Shown here piece after piece: positions 1-5,494 of a stretch of DNA of 6,782 nucleotides; position 1 is the stretch's first letter, and each line of letters opens with the position of its first letter. The stretch is taken from the NCBI GenBank assembly GCA_014380605.1, contig JACMJO010000510.1:1-6782 (forward strand), in the 5' to 3' direction. Below the pieces are notes generated by a model. It was not told where the DNA came from and ran no database searches. It saw only the letters and a program-made list of their open reading frames with translations. This stretch comes from Fimbriimonadaceae bacterium (GTDB lineage Bacteria > Armatimonadota > Fimbriimonadia > Fimbriimonadales > Fimbriimonadaceae). The translations under genes and the position numbers were made by a program.

Positions 1-2
1 TC

Positions 3-80
3 GACGACGTCGAGATCGAACGATTTGATTTGAAGTTCCCGGTCGTATCCCCCCACATCATGGGCGTTGCGACCCGTTAG
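3..80 (+). CDS. C-terminal tail of an unidentified protein (5' end outside window)
   Basis: An open frame enters from the left edge and stops at TAG 78-80, leaving 25 codons that end in the residues PHIMGVATR. The other two plus-strand frames stop by about position 33, so this is the only frame that could carry an incoming plus-strand gene. The next gene starts 62 bp downstream on the same strand and encodes an efflux adaptor, so a transporter component is possible by context. The visible residues match nothing I recognise. The call rests only on open frame and position, and the fragment could be chance. Confidence 0.4.
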   Translation, partial: DDVEIERFDLKFPVVSPHIMGVATR

Positions 81-142
81 GATTTCTGCCCAAGACCCTT
101 CGCCATTTCATCGCATTTCGTTGTTTCGTCGTTCCTGAAATC

Positions 143-1288
143 ATGAATGCGAGAACGATGGCAATTTGTTGCCTGCCAGTTTTGGCCTTGATAGGCTGCG
201 ATCCCAAGTCTGGTGTGGCAACTACAGGCAAAGTTGCAGAGCCAACATCCGCAAAAGTTGTCAAGCAAGACCTAGTCGGATACGCCTTTTTTGAAGGCAA
301 GGTGGTCACACCCCCTGGCGCGCAAGCTACCGTTGTTTCCCCGTACGACGTAGCCCTCGGTGAAGTGTTGGTGAGCCAAGGCAAGCGAGTTGGCCGGGGC
401 ACGACGATTGCAACCATGCAATTCCCCGATCTGAAAGCCTCAGTTGACCAAGCGGAGATGAACCTGAAATCGGCCCAGTCCTCGTATGCCGCTGCGAAGG
501 CGCAATACGAAGCGCCCGTCCGCGAAGCTGAGCGGATGCTGTCTGAAGCCCGAACGGCAGAGAAGCAAGCCAGGCAAGACGTTCAAGCGGGCGGATCATC
601 AGATCTTGTCTCGGCAACAGATTCAAGAAAGATGGCAGAAGCGGCGGTTCAGTCGGCCAAGGCCACCATGAATTCACAGGTCCTTCCCGAGAAGCAGGCC
701 ATGGATATCGCGGCGGAGTATCTGAAGGATGCCCGTGCGGGTGCTCGCGTTGCGAATATCAGAACCCCGATTTCCGGAACGATCGTGACTTTGGAAGCCA
801 AACCTGGCTTGGTCGTGAAATCCAAACAGACCCTAGCCACCATCGTCGATTTGGCGGCGGTTCGGATTCAAGGCATAGCGCCGCCTGCTCAGAAAGACTT
901 AGTCAAGCGGGGAGTGGAAGTTCTCATCGCCCTTGACGGAGCCAATTCCGATCCCTTCAAAGGCGTTGTGAAGGAAGTCTCGATTCTGCCGCCCTCCGAA
1001 GGTGAATCTAGCCCAGGCTATCTTGCCGTTATCGACTTCAACAACGAGAAAGGGTGGGTTCTCCCTGGAACTGCCATCAAGCGACTCGGCGTGCAAACAG
1101 GAACTGCAAAAGATGTGCTTGTGGTACCGGTAGGAGCCGTAGAGACCAAAGATGGCAAGTCGAGCGTCTTGGTACAGAAAGGCTCGGAGTGGGTTCCCAC
1201 CGAGGTAACGATCGGACTCACCGATGGGGCCGTGGTGGAAATCAAATCTGGCATTAATGAAGGCGACGTTGTCAAAATTCCAGGCTAA
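143..1288 (+). CDS. HlyD/RND-type efflux periplasmic adaptor lipoprotein
   Basis: This is a membrane fusion protein of the HlyD/AcrA/MacA type, which links an inner-membrane ABC or RND pump to an outer-membrane channel. The 381-aa length is normal for the family. Residues 1-19 are a lipoprotein signal with lipobox LIGC (Cys19 would be lipidated). Asp20 follows, which in E. coli favours retention in the inner membrane. The two halves of the lipoyl/barrel-sandwich domain lie at about 64-95 and 205-236 (IRTPISGTI is typical). Between them, residues 98-200 are rich in Ala, Glu, Lys and Gln and should form the helical hairpin. A beta-barrel (240-320, with LPGT) and a membrane-proximal domain (324-381) follow. 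No Shine-Dalgarno sequence is clear. Met6 at 158 is an alternative start that keeps the lipobox. The pump and channel genes are not visible and may lie upstream. The substrate cannot be told. Confidence 0.88.
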   Translation: MNARTMAICCLPVLALIGCDPKSGVATTGKVAEPTSAKVVKQDLVGYAFFEGKVVTPPGAQATVVSPYDVALGEVLVSQGKRVGRGTTIATMQFPDLKASVDQAEMNLKSAQSSYAAAKAQYEAPVREAERMLSEARTAEKQARQDVQAGGSSDLVSATDSRKMAEAAVQSAKATMNSQVLPEKQAMDIAAEYLKDARAGARVANIRTPISGTIVTLEAKPGLVVKSKQTLATIVDLAAVRIQGIAPPAQKDLVKRGVEVLIALDGANSDPFKGVVKEVSILPPSEGESSPGYLAVIDFNNEKGWVLPGTAIKRLGVQTGTAKDVLVVPVGAVETKDGKSSVLVQKGSEWVPTEVTIGLTDGAVVEIKSGINEGDVVKIPG

Positions 1289-1356
1289 CTTAATGGCGCC
1301 TTAAGGCGATTTAGCATTTCATTTCATCTTCAGTAAGTGTGCGTTAACATCACGGC
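1289..1356. other. Intergenic gap with a 12-bp perfect palindrome
   Basis: This 68-bp spacer lies between two plus-strand genes. It holds the perfect palindrome CGCCTTAAGGCG at 1297-1308, which could fold as a 4-bp GC stem with a TTAA loop. A T-rich but interrupted stretch follows (1309-1332). It could be a weak terminator for the adaptor gene or an operator. The stem is too short for a confident terminator call. Confidence 0.3.
1345..1350 (+). promoter_or_regulatory. Candidate -10 hexamer of a leaderless promoter
   Basis: TAACAT lies exactly 6 nt before the ATG at 1357, where a Shine-Dalgarno sequence is absent. A -10 element here would place the transcript start at or next to the start codon. 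No good -35 is seen. The same spacing recurs before three other genes in the window. Confidence 0.4.
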
Positions 1357-1980
1357 ATGTTGAGGTCGCTTTTTGTTGCTTCGTTCGTTGCCCTTTCCTT
1401 GTCGGTTGAGGAAGAGGCTTTCACGTTGCGTATGACCGGAAGCGCGAAGAGGATTACTGGCAAGGTTCTGGCTGGCAAAGACTATGTTGCTTTACAGGAC
1501 CTGGCCTCGATCATGGGCGCTAAGGTCACTGTAGAGCGAAACAGCGCTAACCAGAGGGACCTCCTCTTGGTGTCGGGAGCGGATTCGAAGGGCGGGTTCG
1601 ATGATGCGGGAGAGGCGAACTTTGAGATCGAAGCGGATACTTCGGCTTGGAAGGTGATTCCCAACACCAGCGGAAAGATGCGAGTTCGAGATTTTACGAC
1701 CACCAAGGAAAGCTGGAATCATGTAGGCGAGTTGGAAGTGGCGCCGAGCAGTTTCCTTGTCGAGGGGCGCATTCCCCGAGGGCAATCGATATTGTCCTTC
1801 TATTGTGTGTTTAAGGATGCCGAGGGCAAGACCATGGATCGCAGGATCACGCATGTAACCGGAGTTAGCTTCGAGGGCGGGAAATACCCCTTCACCATCA
1901 ATGCCGGCAATCAAACTGGCAAGCTTCCGAAGACGATCGGACTACGGTTCAACTCTGCCTACGAGCCGGGCGAGCAGTAA
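1357..1980 (+). CDS. Secreted protein with copper-amine-oxidase-N-like (stalk) region
   Basis: The 207-aa product starts with a short signal peptide (LRSLFVASFVALSLS, residues 2-16), so it is probably exported. Residues about 25-73 resemble the small repeat domain called copper amine oxidase N-terminal or stalk domain (PF07833). The key run is KDYVALQDLASIMGAKVTVE, with the family's pattern of a 'V.LrdLa..lGakV' core and closing hydrophobic strand. Residues about 85-205 look like a beta-rich domain (LEVAPSSFLVEGRIPRGQSI) that I do not recognise. Catalytic residues are not evident, so an envelope or surface role is the simplest guess. The ATG was chosen because it gives the signal peptide and sits 6 nt after a TAACAT hexamer. 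The gene follows the adaptor by 68 bp and converges on the VOC gene with 3 bp between stop codons. Confidence 0.75.
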   Translation: MLRSLFVASFVALSLSVEEEAFTLRMTGSAKRITGKVLAGKDYVALQDLASIMGAKVTVERNSANQRDLLLVSGADSKGGFDDAGEANFEIEADTSAWKVIPNTSGKMRVRDFTTTKESWNHVGELEVAPSSFLVEGRIPRGQSILSFYCVFKDAEGKTMDRRITHVTGVSFEGGKYPFTINAGNQTGKLPKTIGLRFNSAYEPGEQ

Positions 1981-1983
1981 GCG

Positions 1984-2466
1984 CTATCCATTGAAGGCCT
2001 CTTCCAGCTCGGCCAGATCCAGCTTCACCATCTTCAGCATGGCGGCCATCATCCGCTCGGCCTTTGCCTTATCAGGGTCGAGCATCATCGTTTCTAGTGC
2101 GATTGGAACGACCTGCCAACTCAAACCATATTTGTCCTTTAGCCAACCACATGCCTGAGGCTCGCCGCCTTCCAATAGCTTGTCCCAGTAATAGTCCACC
2201 TCCGCCTGATCCTCACACTCGATTAGGAACGAAACCGCCTCGTTGAATTTGAACATCGGCCCGCCATTGATTCCGGTGAACCTTTGGCCGTTCAGTTCAA
2301 AGTTGACGGTCAAAACCGTCCCTTTTGGCACTTTAGAGACTTCCGCCGCCGATTCGCCATAGTGGGTGATCTCTTTGACCTTGCTGTTCTTAAAGATCGA
2401 GACATAGTAGCGAGCGGCCTCTTCGGCCTGAGTGTCGAACCAGAGGTTGGGGACGATCATTTTCAT
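1984..2466 (-). CDS. VOC-superfamily protein, PhnB-like (3-demethylubiquinone-9 3-methyltransferase domain family)
   Basis: The 160-aa product has the full signature of the PhnB-like branch of the vicinal-oxygen-chelate (glyoxalase/bleomycin-resistance) superfamily. Residues 5-26 read VPNLWFD.QAEEAARYYVSIF. FELNGQRFTGINGGP spans 56-70, and AVSFLIECEDQAEVDYYW spans 77-94. CGWLKDKYGLSWQVVP is at 106-121, and the helical tail (138-157) is the usual MMAAMLKMVKLD. Database names for this family mention ubiquinone methyltransferase, but it is not a methyltransferase, and no substrate can be assigned. It should be a soluble cytoplasmic dimer. A second Met at residue 3 could also start translation. 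The chosen ATG has no Shine-Dalgarno sequence but lies 6 nt after TAGAGT on the minus strand, fitting a leaderless mRNA. It stands alone, ending 3 bp from the stop of the convergent neighbour. Confidence 0.9.
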   Translation of the reverse strand: MKMIVPNLWFDTQAEEAARYYVSIFKNSKVKEITHYGESAAEVSKVPKGTVLTVNFELNGQRFTGINGGPMFKFNEAVSFLIECEDQAEVDYYWDKLLEGGEPQACGWLKDKYGLSWQVVPIALETMMLDPDKAKAERMMAAMLKMVKLDLAELEEAFNG

Positions 2467-2472
2467 GGGCTA

Positions 2473-2494
2473 ACTCTACTCTCTCATCAGACTT
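2473..2494 (-). promoter_or_regulatory. Candidate promoter directly before the VOC gene
   Basis: On the minus strand TAGAGT (2473-2478) matches the -10 consensus at 4 of 6 positions. It ends 6 nt before the ATG. About 16 bp further upstream is CTGGCA, with 4 of 6 matches to TTGACA. The transcript would begin at or one base from the start codon. Confidence 0.4.
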
Positions 2495-2520
2495 TGCCAG
2501 CTTGCAGATCGGTTCCTGCC

Positions 2521-2566
2521 CCTTGCGTTTTTCTTGGTAGCCCTTTGTGCTTGTTTTCTTTGGACC
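2521..2566 (-). repeat. CGCAAAG-type degenerate intergenic repeat, copy A
   Basis: Read on the minus strand this is an A/G-rich module that includes CACAAAGGGCTACCAAG followed by ACGCAAGG. It aligns with copies at 2628-2670 and 5396-5434 around a shared core of the form AAGGG(C/T)(G/T)(A/C)CC..AAG..(A/T)CGC. The match is by eye and degenerate. Confidence 0.5.
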
Positions 2567-2627
2567 CAATTTTCTCCAACCTTAGTTGACAAAACCGTGT
2601 TTCAAAACCTTAAAGGTATGAAGCAAC

Positions 2628-2670
2628 CCTTGGCGATTCTTTGCGGCACCCTTTGCGTCTCTGCGCGAAA
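2628..2670 (-). repeat. CGCAAAG-type degenerate intergenic repeat, copy B
   Basis: On the minus strand the module contains GCAGAGACGCAAAGGG, then TGCCGCAAAG and CGCCAAGG. It has the same orientation as copy A, about 107 bp away, and the opposite orientation to copy C at 5396-5434. Confidence 0.55.
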
Positions 2671-2688
2671 GCACTCCCCCAACCTCAT

Positions 2689-2724
2689 CTGTCCTATCGG
2701 TCCAATATGTCCTACCCGTCTTAT
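2689..2724. repeat. Four-unit degenerate 9-bp tandem repeat
   Basis: Four consecutive 9-mers can be laid out without gaps: CTGTCCTAT, CGGTCCAAT, ATGTCCTAC and CCGTCTTAT. The consensus is NNGTCCTAT, or ATAGGACNN on the other strand. The array runs straight into a C/T-rich tract (2725-2760) and lies 18 bp from repeat copy B. Confidence 0.65.
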
Positions 2725-2835
2725 CTCCTCCTCCCCCGCTCCCCATCTCCTCCGCTCCAGAAGTGGTCCAAATTCACATCCCAGAAACACAAGTGTCAGA
2801 ACACAGTAAAAAACGACACAGAAAAATCAGCTTCC

Positions 2836-2905
2836 TTTGAACCTGAGCAAACCGGTCAAATCTAGATTCAAATTTGGTCGCAAAACGGTCGCGACCAGGT
2901 TCAAA
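2836..2905. repeat. 10-bp perfect inverted repeat enclosing nested palindromes
   Basis: TTTGAACCTG at 2836-2845 is the exact reverse complement of CAGGTTCAAA at 2896-2905. The 50-bp interior contains the perfect palindromes AATCTAGATT (2859-2868) and GGTCGCGACC (2887-2896), the latter overlapping the right arm by one base. GGTC recurs four times inside (2854, 2876, 2887 and the core of the palindrome's complement). A further dyad, CGTCG/CGACG (2909-2913 and 2924-2928), lies just outside. Confidence 0.6.
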
Positions 2906-2972
2906 ACCCGTCGAGAAAAAACGCGACGACTGGGACAATTACCTGGTGCTTGTTCACCATAAACTAATTTTA

Positions 2973-3803
2973 TTAGGGGTGGCGTTGGCGATGGGCTTCG
3001 TAGAGCAGGATGGTGCCAGCCATGGCGAGGTTGAGGCTGTCGACTCCCTTTACCATGGGAATGTGGACGAAAGCATCGCAGGTTGCACGCTGAGCATCGC
3101 CCAGGCCCTGGCGTTCCTCGCCGAGCATGATGAGAGCGGGTTTGCGGTAGTCGAGGCGGCGATAGTCGGTGGAGGCGCCGCCGTCCGCGCCGATGATCCG
3201 AATTTCGTATCGGCGGGGCCAGCGTCGGATGGCCTGGTGACTTGTCGAGATGATCTGGAGGGCGAAGAGAGAGCCCATGGAAGCGCGGACAACGAGGGGA
3301 TCGTAGGGGTCGGCGCGATCTCGGGGTGGGCCAAAAACCATGAGACCGGTCGCGCCAGCAGCGTGGGCGCTTCTCAGGAGCGTGCCGAGATTGCCCAGCG
3401 TGCGAATCTGTTCTATTCCAAGCCAGAGGTCCTTTCTTCGGACAGAGCCGGGGAGAGGTTGCCATTGCTGGCGGAGGAGGAGAATGACGCCCTGAGGTTC
3501 CGGCGCACGGGCAAGGTCTTCAAACTGGCTTCGGGTCAGGTTGAGTACGGGACAACCTTGGCTTTTAAGGTCTTGGACGATTCTCCGGGCTTCGGTGGAA
3601 TGAAGCAGTTCTCGGCAGATGGCGAGAGCGGCAATGGGAGCTTTGTTCGAGACGGCCGAATGAAGGGCGCGGAAGCCCTCGGCCAAGTAGAAGCCATGCC
3701 GATCTCGAACGGAACGGTCAGTCAGGGATTGGAGAAGGTCGAAAGTCAGGTCCCCGTTGAGGGGACAGAGGGCGAGGGACGCGGGCAAGTTACTTTGCCG
3801 CAT
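2973..3803 (-). CDS. TrmH/SpoU-family RNA 2'-O-methyltransferase
   Basis: The product should transfer a methyl group from S-adenosylmethionine to a ribose 2'-OH in rRNA or tRNA, using the knotted SPOUT fold. The 276-aa length fits the TrmH/RlmB group. Residues about 21-110 form the substrate-binding N-terminal domain (RDRHGFYLAEGFRAL). The catalytic domain shows all three SpoU motifs: motif 1 NLGTLLR (138-144, Asn138 and Arg144), motif 2 LGEERQGLG (227-235, with Glu229 or Glu230) and motif 3 IPMVKGVDSLNLAMA (248-262, Ser256, Asn258). The exact target nucleotide cannot be told. The ATG at 3803 is directly preceded by AAGGAGG with no spacer, which is too close for normal initiation, so the start is uncertain. 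A TTG 15 nt further on (residue 6) is another option. It diverges from the PEP-CTERM gene. Confidence 0.92.
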   Translation of the reverse strand: MRQSNLPASLALCPLNGDLTFDLLQSLTDRSVRDRHGFYLAEGFRALHSAVSNKAPIAALAICRELLHSTEARRIVQDLKSQGCPVLNLTRSQFEDLARAPEPQGVILLLRQQWQPLPGSVRRKDLWLGIEQIRTLGNLGTLLRSAHAAGATGLMVFGPPRDRADPYDPLVVRASMGSLFALQIISTSHQAIRRWPRRYEIRIIGADGGASTDYRRLDYRKPALIMLGEERQGLGDAQRATCDAFVHIPMVKGVDSLNLAMAGTILLYEAHRQRHP

Positions 3804-3837
3804 CCTCCTTGAGCGCCTGTGCGCGGTTGTTATTCAT
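3790..3837 (-). CDS. Possible 15-codon leader ORF overlapping the methyltransferase start
   Basis: The minus strand carries ATG AAT AAC AAC followed by 11 more codons and TAA (3790-3792), giving MNNNRAQALKEDAAK. It is in a different frame from the methyltransferase and overlaps its first 14 nt. The AAGGAGG lies inside it. Such an arrangement could couple translation of the two. No Shine-Dalgarno sequence or TANNNT hexamer precedes its ATG, so chance is a real possibility. Confidence 0.2.
   Translation of the reverse strand: MNNNRAQALKEDAAK
3804..3810 (-). promoter_or_regulatory. Perfect Shine-Dalgarno sequence touching the ATG
   Basis: Minus-strand AAGGAGG ends at the base next to the methyltransferase ATG (3801-3803). 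Normal spacing is about 5-9 nt. The ATG therefore may not be the true start, or the match may be part of the overlapping 15-codon ORF (codons AAG GAG G). Confidence 0.55.
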
Positions 3838-3846
3838 GTTTTGATC

Positions 3847-3857
3847 GGCTTAAAGCC
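3847..3857. repeat. Short palindrome in the divergent intergenic region
   Basis: GGCTT-A-AAGCC is an inverted repeat with a single central base, lying 44 bp upstream of the methyltransferase ATG and 159 bp upstream of the PEP-CTERM ATG. It could be an operator. Similar CTT-A-AAG palindromes occur at 2607-2617 and, without the central base, at 1297-1308. The rest of the 206-bp gap (3804-4009) holds a promoter candidate at 3966-3994 and no further gene. Confidence 0.25.
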
Positions 3858-3965
3858 TGTTAGGATTCTGCCACAAACCATCTGTTTGGCGGAGACAATC
3901 TCTGTTTTGAAAGGCTAGTTATCCACGTATTTTCCCCAGCTTCAAACGGAAGATGGGCTGAATCT

Positions 3966-3994
3966 TTGGGATCGGCGAGAGTCGCCCTTATACT
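3966..3994 (+). promoter_or_regulatory. Candidate sigma-70 promoter for the PEP-CTERM gene
   Basis: TTGGGA (3966-3971, 4 of 6 to TTGACA) is followed after exactly 17 bp by TATACT (3989-3994, 5 of 6 to TATAAT). Transcription would start near 4001, leaving a leader of about 15 nt before the ATG at 4016. Confidence 0.5.
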
Positions 3995-4015
3995 CAACAT
4001 CGGAACTTCTTGGCC

Positions 4016-4801
4016 ATGCAACTTATCAAGACTTCGATTGCCGCCATCTGCTGGGCTGGACTTTGCTCCGTCGCGGCGAGCGCGCCGCTCACGTATGTGT
4101 TGAACACCAACACCACGATCGATCTAACCAACGTGGCGACCAATGGGAGCGTGCCCTACGGGACGACGACATTCGCTTCCAACAGCTTGGCGTTGGGACC
4201 GACGGGCACGCTTTACAGCGCCAACAGCCCGGGAATGCTTTGGGACGTAACCGGTCCGCCGATCCCAGTTGGTCCAACCGGCAAGACGCAGATTGGCGAT
4301 TTGGACTACGCGAATAACGGCCTTTGGGGATACTCGAACGGGTCAAGCGAGCTGTTCTTCTTCGACCTAGGTTCATTGAGCGTCACGTACTCGCAGGCAA
4401 TTAACCTTCCGGCTAATGCGGTCGTGACCGGGGTTGCCCATCAGGCATCGAGCGGAGACGTGTTCCTGAGCGCAAACAACGGTCTGAACAACGACTTCCT
4501 GCTTCGAGTGCCATCGTTTGCGACTTCGGCGACCTTGGTTGGGCCGATGAGTCACGGCGATGCGTTCAGTTTCATCAGCGATATCGATTTCGATGCTTCG
4601 GGCACGCTGTATGCGATGACTTGGTTCAATCGTTACTTCTATTCGGTTTCGACTTTGACGGGTTCGACCTCGCTAATCAGCACCGGGCCGCATCGAGACA
4701 CGACGGCGATGGCCCTGAATCCGGTTCCAGAGCCGGCGAGCTTGGCAGCGCTGGGGGCAAGCCTCCTCTTCATGGCTCGGAAGCGGCGGCGAACACGCTG
4801 A
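4016..4801 (+). CDS. PEP-CTERM sorting-domain secreted protein
   Basis: This 261-aa protein has a Sec signal peptide at residues 1-23 (TSIAAICWAGLCSVAASA, cut before Pro24). Its C-terminal sorting signal is VPEPAS (237-242), then a hydrophobic segment ALGASLLFMA and a basic tail KRRRTR. In bacteria with exosortase, such tails are removed and the protein is sent to the surface or extracellular matrix. No exosortase lies in the window. The body (24-236) is rich in Thr, Ser, Asn and Gly and has loosely repeated blocks such as GTLYSANSPGMLWDVTGP and GTLYAMTWFNRYFYSVSTLTG, suggesting a beta-propeller-like fold. No catalytic motif is seen. An in-frame TTG at 4010 would add two residues. The ATG was preferred because it gives a normal signal peptide. 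The gene stops 1 bp before the convergent DinB gene. Confidence 0.85.
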   Translation: MQLIKTSIAAICWAGLCSVAASAPLTYVLNTNTTIDLTNVATNGSVPYGTTTFASNSLALGPTGTLYSANSPGMLWDVTGPPIPVGPTGKTQIGDLDYANNGLWGYSNGSSELFFFDLGSLSVTYSQAINLPANAVVTGVAHQASSGDVFLSANNGLNNDFLLRVPSFATSATLVGPMSHGDAFSFISDIDFDASGTLYAMTWFNRYFYSVSTLTGSTSLISTGPHRDTTAMALNPVPEPASLAALGASLLFMARKRRRTR

Positions 4802-4802
4802 G

Positions 4803-5339
4803 CTAAGCCTTGGCAATCCAGTCGATATCGATTCCCCGCACCATCAAGAGTTCTGATAACTGTCCGACGTGGCCCTGGATATGGCGCAGGTTCATGAGCT
4901 CGTGGCTCAGCTTGCTCATGTTCTTGTACCAGCGAAAGCCGGTTTCAGCTGATTCCAAGTCGAGACCGTCGACGGTCGGATCGATGAGGGAATCGACGAA
5001 GGCGATGTAGTCGGCCAGTTCTTGTTTGGTTGTGGGCTCGGCGTCTTCGGGGAATTCGTAGGGCTCGATGTCCCATGGCTTTTGCCACATGGCATCGTAG
5101 TAGCCTGGCCGTCGTCCGGGCCAGGGTTGGAAAGCATCTTCGTTCTGGCCGAGATAGAGGTGGGTGAAGTAGACGGCATGGAAGGCGATGCGCCAGTAGG
5201 CGCGGTAGATGACGCGGTCGCCGTCGTTGTTTGCGGGATTGGGGGTTGTCCAGAGGTCGTCTGGACACTTCTGAACGCATTCGACGAGCATCGCGAGTCC
5301 GGCGTGATATTGCTCTTTTAAGGCGGGCTTCAGGTCCAT
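4803..5339 (-). CDS. DinB-family (four-helix bundle) putative metalloprotein
   Basis: The 178-aa product fits the DinB/YfiT-like family of four-helix-bundle proteins. These usually bind a divalent metal through three histidines and include thiol-dependent S-transferases, though most are uncharacterised. The expected triad is present: His54 in WRIAFHAVYFTHLYLG (helix 2), and His153 and His157 in LRHIQGHVGQLSELL (helix 4). The region 65-105 is rich in Trp, Pro and Tyr and forms a long loop. No signal peptide is present, so it should be cytoplasmic. The ATG at 5339 has no Shine-Dalgarno sequence. An ATG in the same frame 12 nt upstream is cut off by TAG, so this is the first usable start. The upstream gap contains repeats. 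The gene name recalls E. coli dinB, but this is not DNA polymerase IV. Confidence 0.87.
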   Translation of the reverse strand: MDLKPALKEQYHAGLAMLVECVQKCPDDLWTTPNPANNDGDRVIYRAYWRIAFHAVYFTHLYLGQNEDAFQPWPGRRPGYYDAMWQKPWDIEPYEFPEDAEPTTKQELADYIAFVDSLIDPTVDGLDLESAETGFRWYKNMSKLSHELMNLRHIQGHVGQLSELLMVRGIDIDWIAKA

Positions 5340-5395
5340 GGTCTAGTTTGGCATTGCGGCGCAGTTGTCGGAATTCGGGTTGGGTGGAGAAACAT

Positions 5396-5434
5396 TAACC
5401 GCAAAGGAACGAAGGGCGCCAAGGTTACGCAAAG
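5396..5434 (+). repeat. CGCAAAG-type degenerate intergenic repeat, copy C
   Basis: The module reads AACCGCAAAGGAACG, then AAGGGCGCCAAGG and TTACGCAAAG. It is the third copy of the family seen at 2521-2566 and 2628-2670, here on the plus strand. It lies 57 bp upstream of the minus-strand DinB gene, as copy A lies 55 bp upstream of the minus-strand VOC gene. Confidence 0.55.
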
Positions 5435-5494
5435 ACTTCGATCCGCGCTTACCGGATCTTAGGTCAGAAACACAACGAGACGGCGCCACGACGA

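Larger units (their letters stand above)
2467..2972. other. 506-bp gene-free region made of repeat modules
   Basis: No open frame here looks like a gene: the possible ones are short, low in complexity and match nothing. The stretch separates two minus-strand genes, from the 3' end of the RNA methyltransferase to the 5' end of the VOC gene. In plus-strand order it holds two CGCAAAG-type modules (2521-2566, 2628-2670), a four-unit 9-bp tandem repeat (2689-2724), a pyrimidine-rich tract (2725-2760), a 10-bp inverted repeat (2836-2905) and a small dyad (2909-2928). A further odd palindrome, ACCTT-A-AAGGT, is at 2607-2617. No clear terminator for the methyltransferase is visible. Confidence 0.7.

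Noticed and set aside
58..417. A 119-codon minus-strand frame across the adaptor start
   Set aside because: It lies opposite the signal peptide and first lipoyl half of a well-supported gene and has no domain of its own.
1492..1914. A 140-codon minus-strand frame inside the stalk-like gene
   Set aside because: The plus-strand protein has a signal peptide and a plausible domain, while the antisense product shows nothing recognisable.
2689..2724. The 9-bp tandem array considered as a CRISPR remnant
   Set aside because: The units are too short and directly abutting, with no spacers and no cas gene in the window.
2534..2809. A 91-codon plus-strand frame in the repeat-filled gap
   Set aside because: Its sequence is dictated by the CGCAAAG modules, the 9-bp array and the C/T tract, giving a Pro/Ser/Leu-rich product with no start context.
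2874..3812. A 312-codon plus-strand open frame opposite the methyltransferase gene
   Set aside because: It is longer than the real gene, but its protein has no recognisable domain and is low in complexity. The minus strand carries all three SpoU motifs over the same DNA. It is an antisense shadow.
3890..3908. Hairpin CGGAGA-CAA-TCTCTG followed by TTTT, terminator-like
   Set aside because: The stem includes a G-T pair and is weak. It would act on the plus strand, where no gene lies upstream for it to end, and it sits in a divergent promoter region.
3919..3927. TTATCCACG, 8 of 9 to the DnaA box
   Set aside because: It is a single box with no cluster, no AT-rich unwinding region and no origin-linked gene nearby, so chance is sufficient.
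5022..5321. A 99-codon plus-strand frame opposite the DinB gene
   Set aside because: It is a Val/Gly-rich antisense product over the DinB histidine-bearing gene, with no domain.
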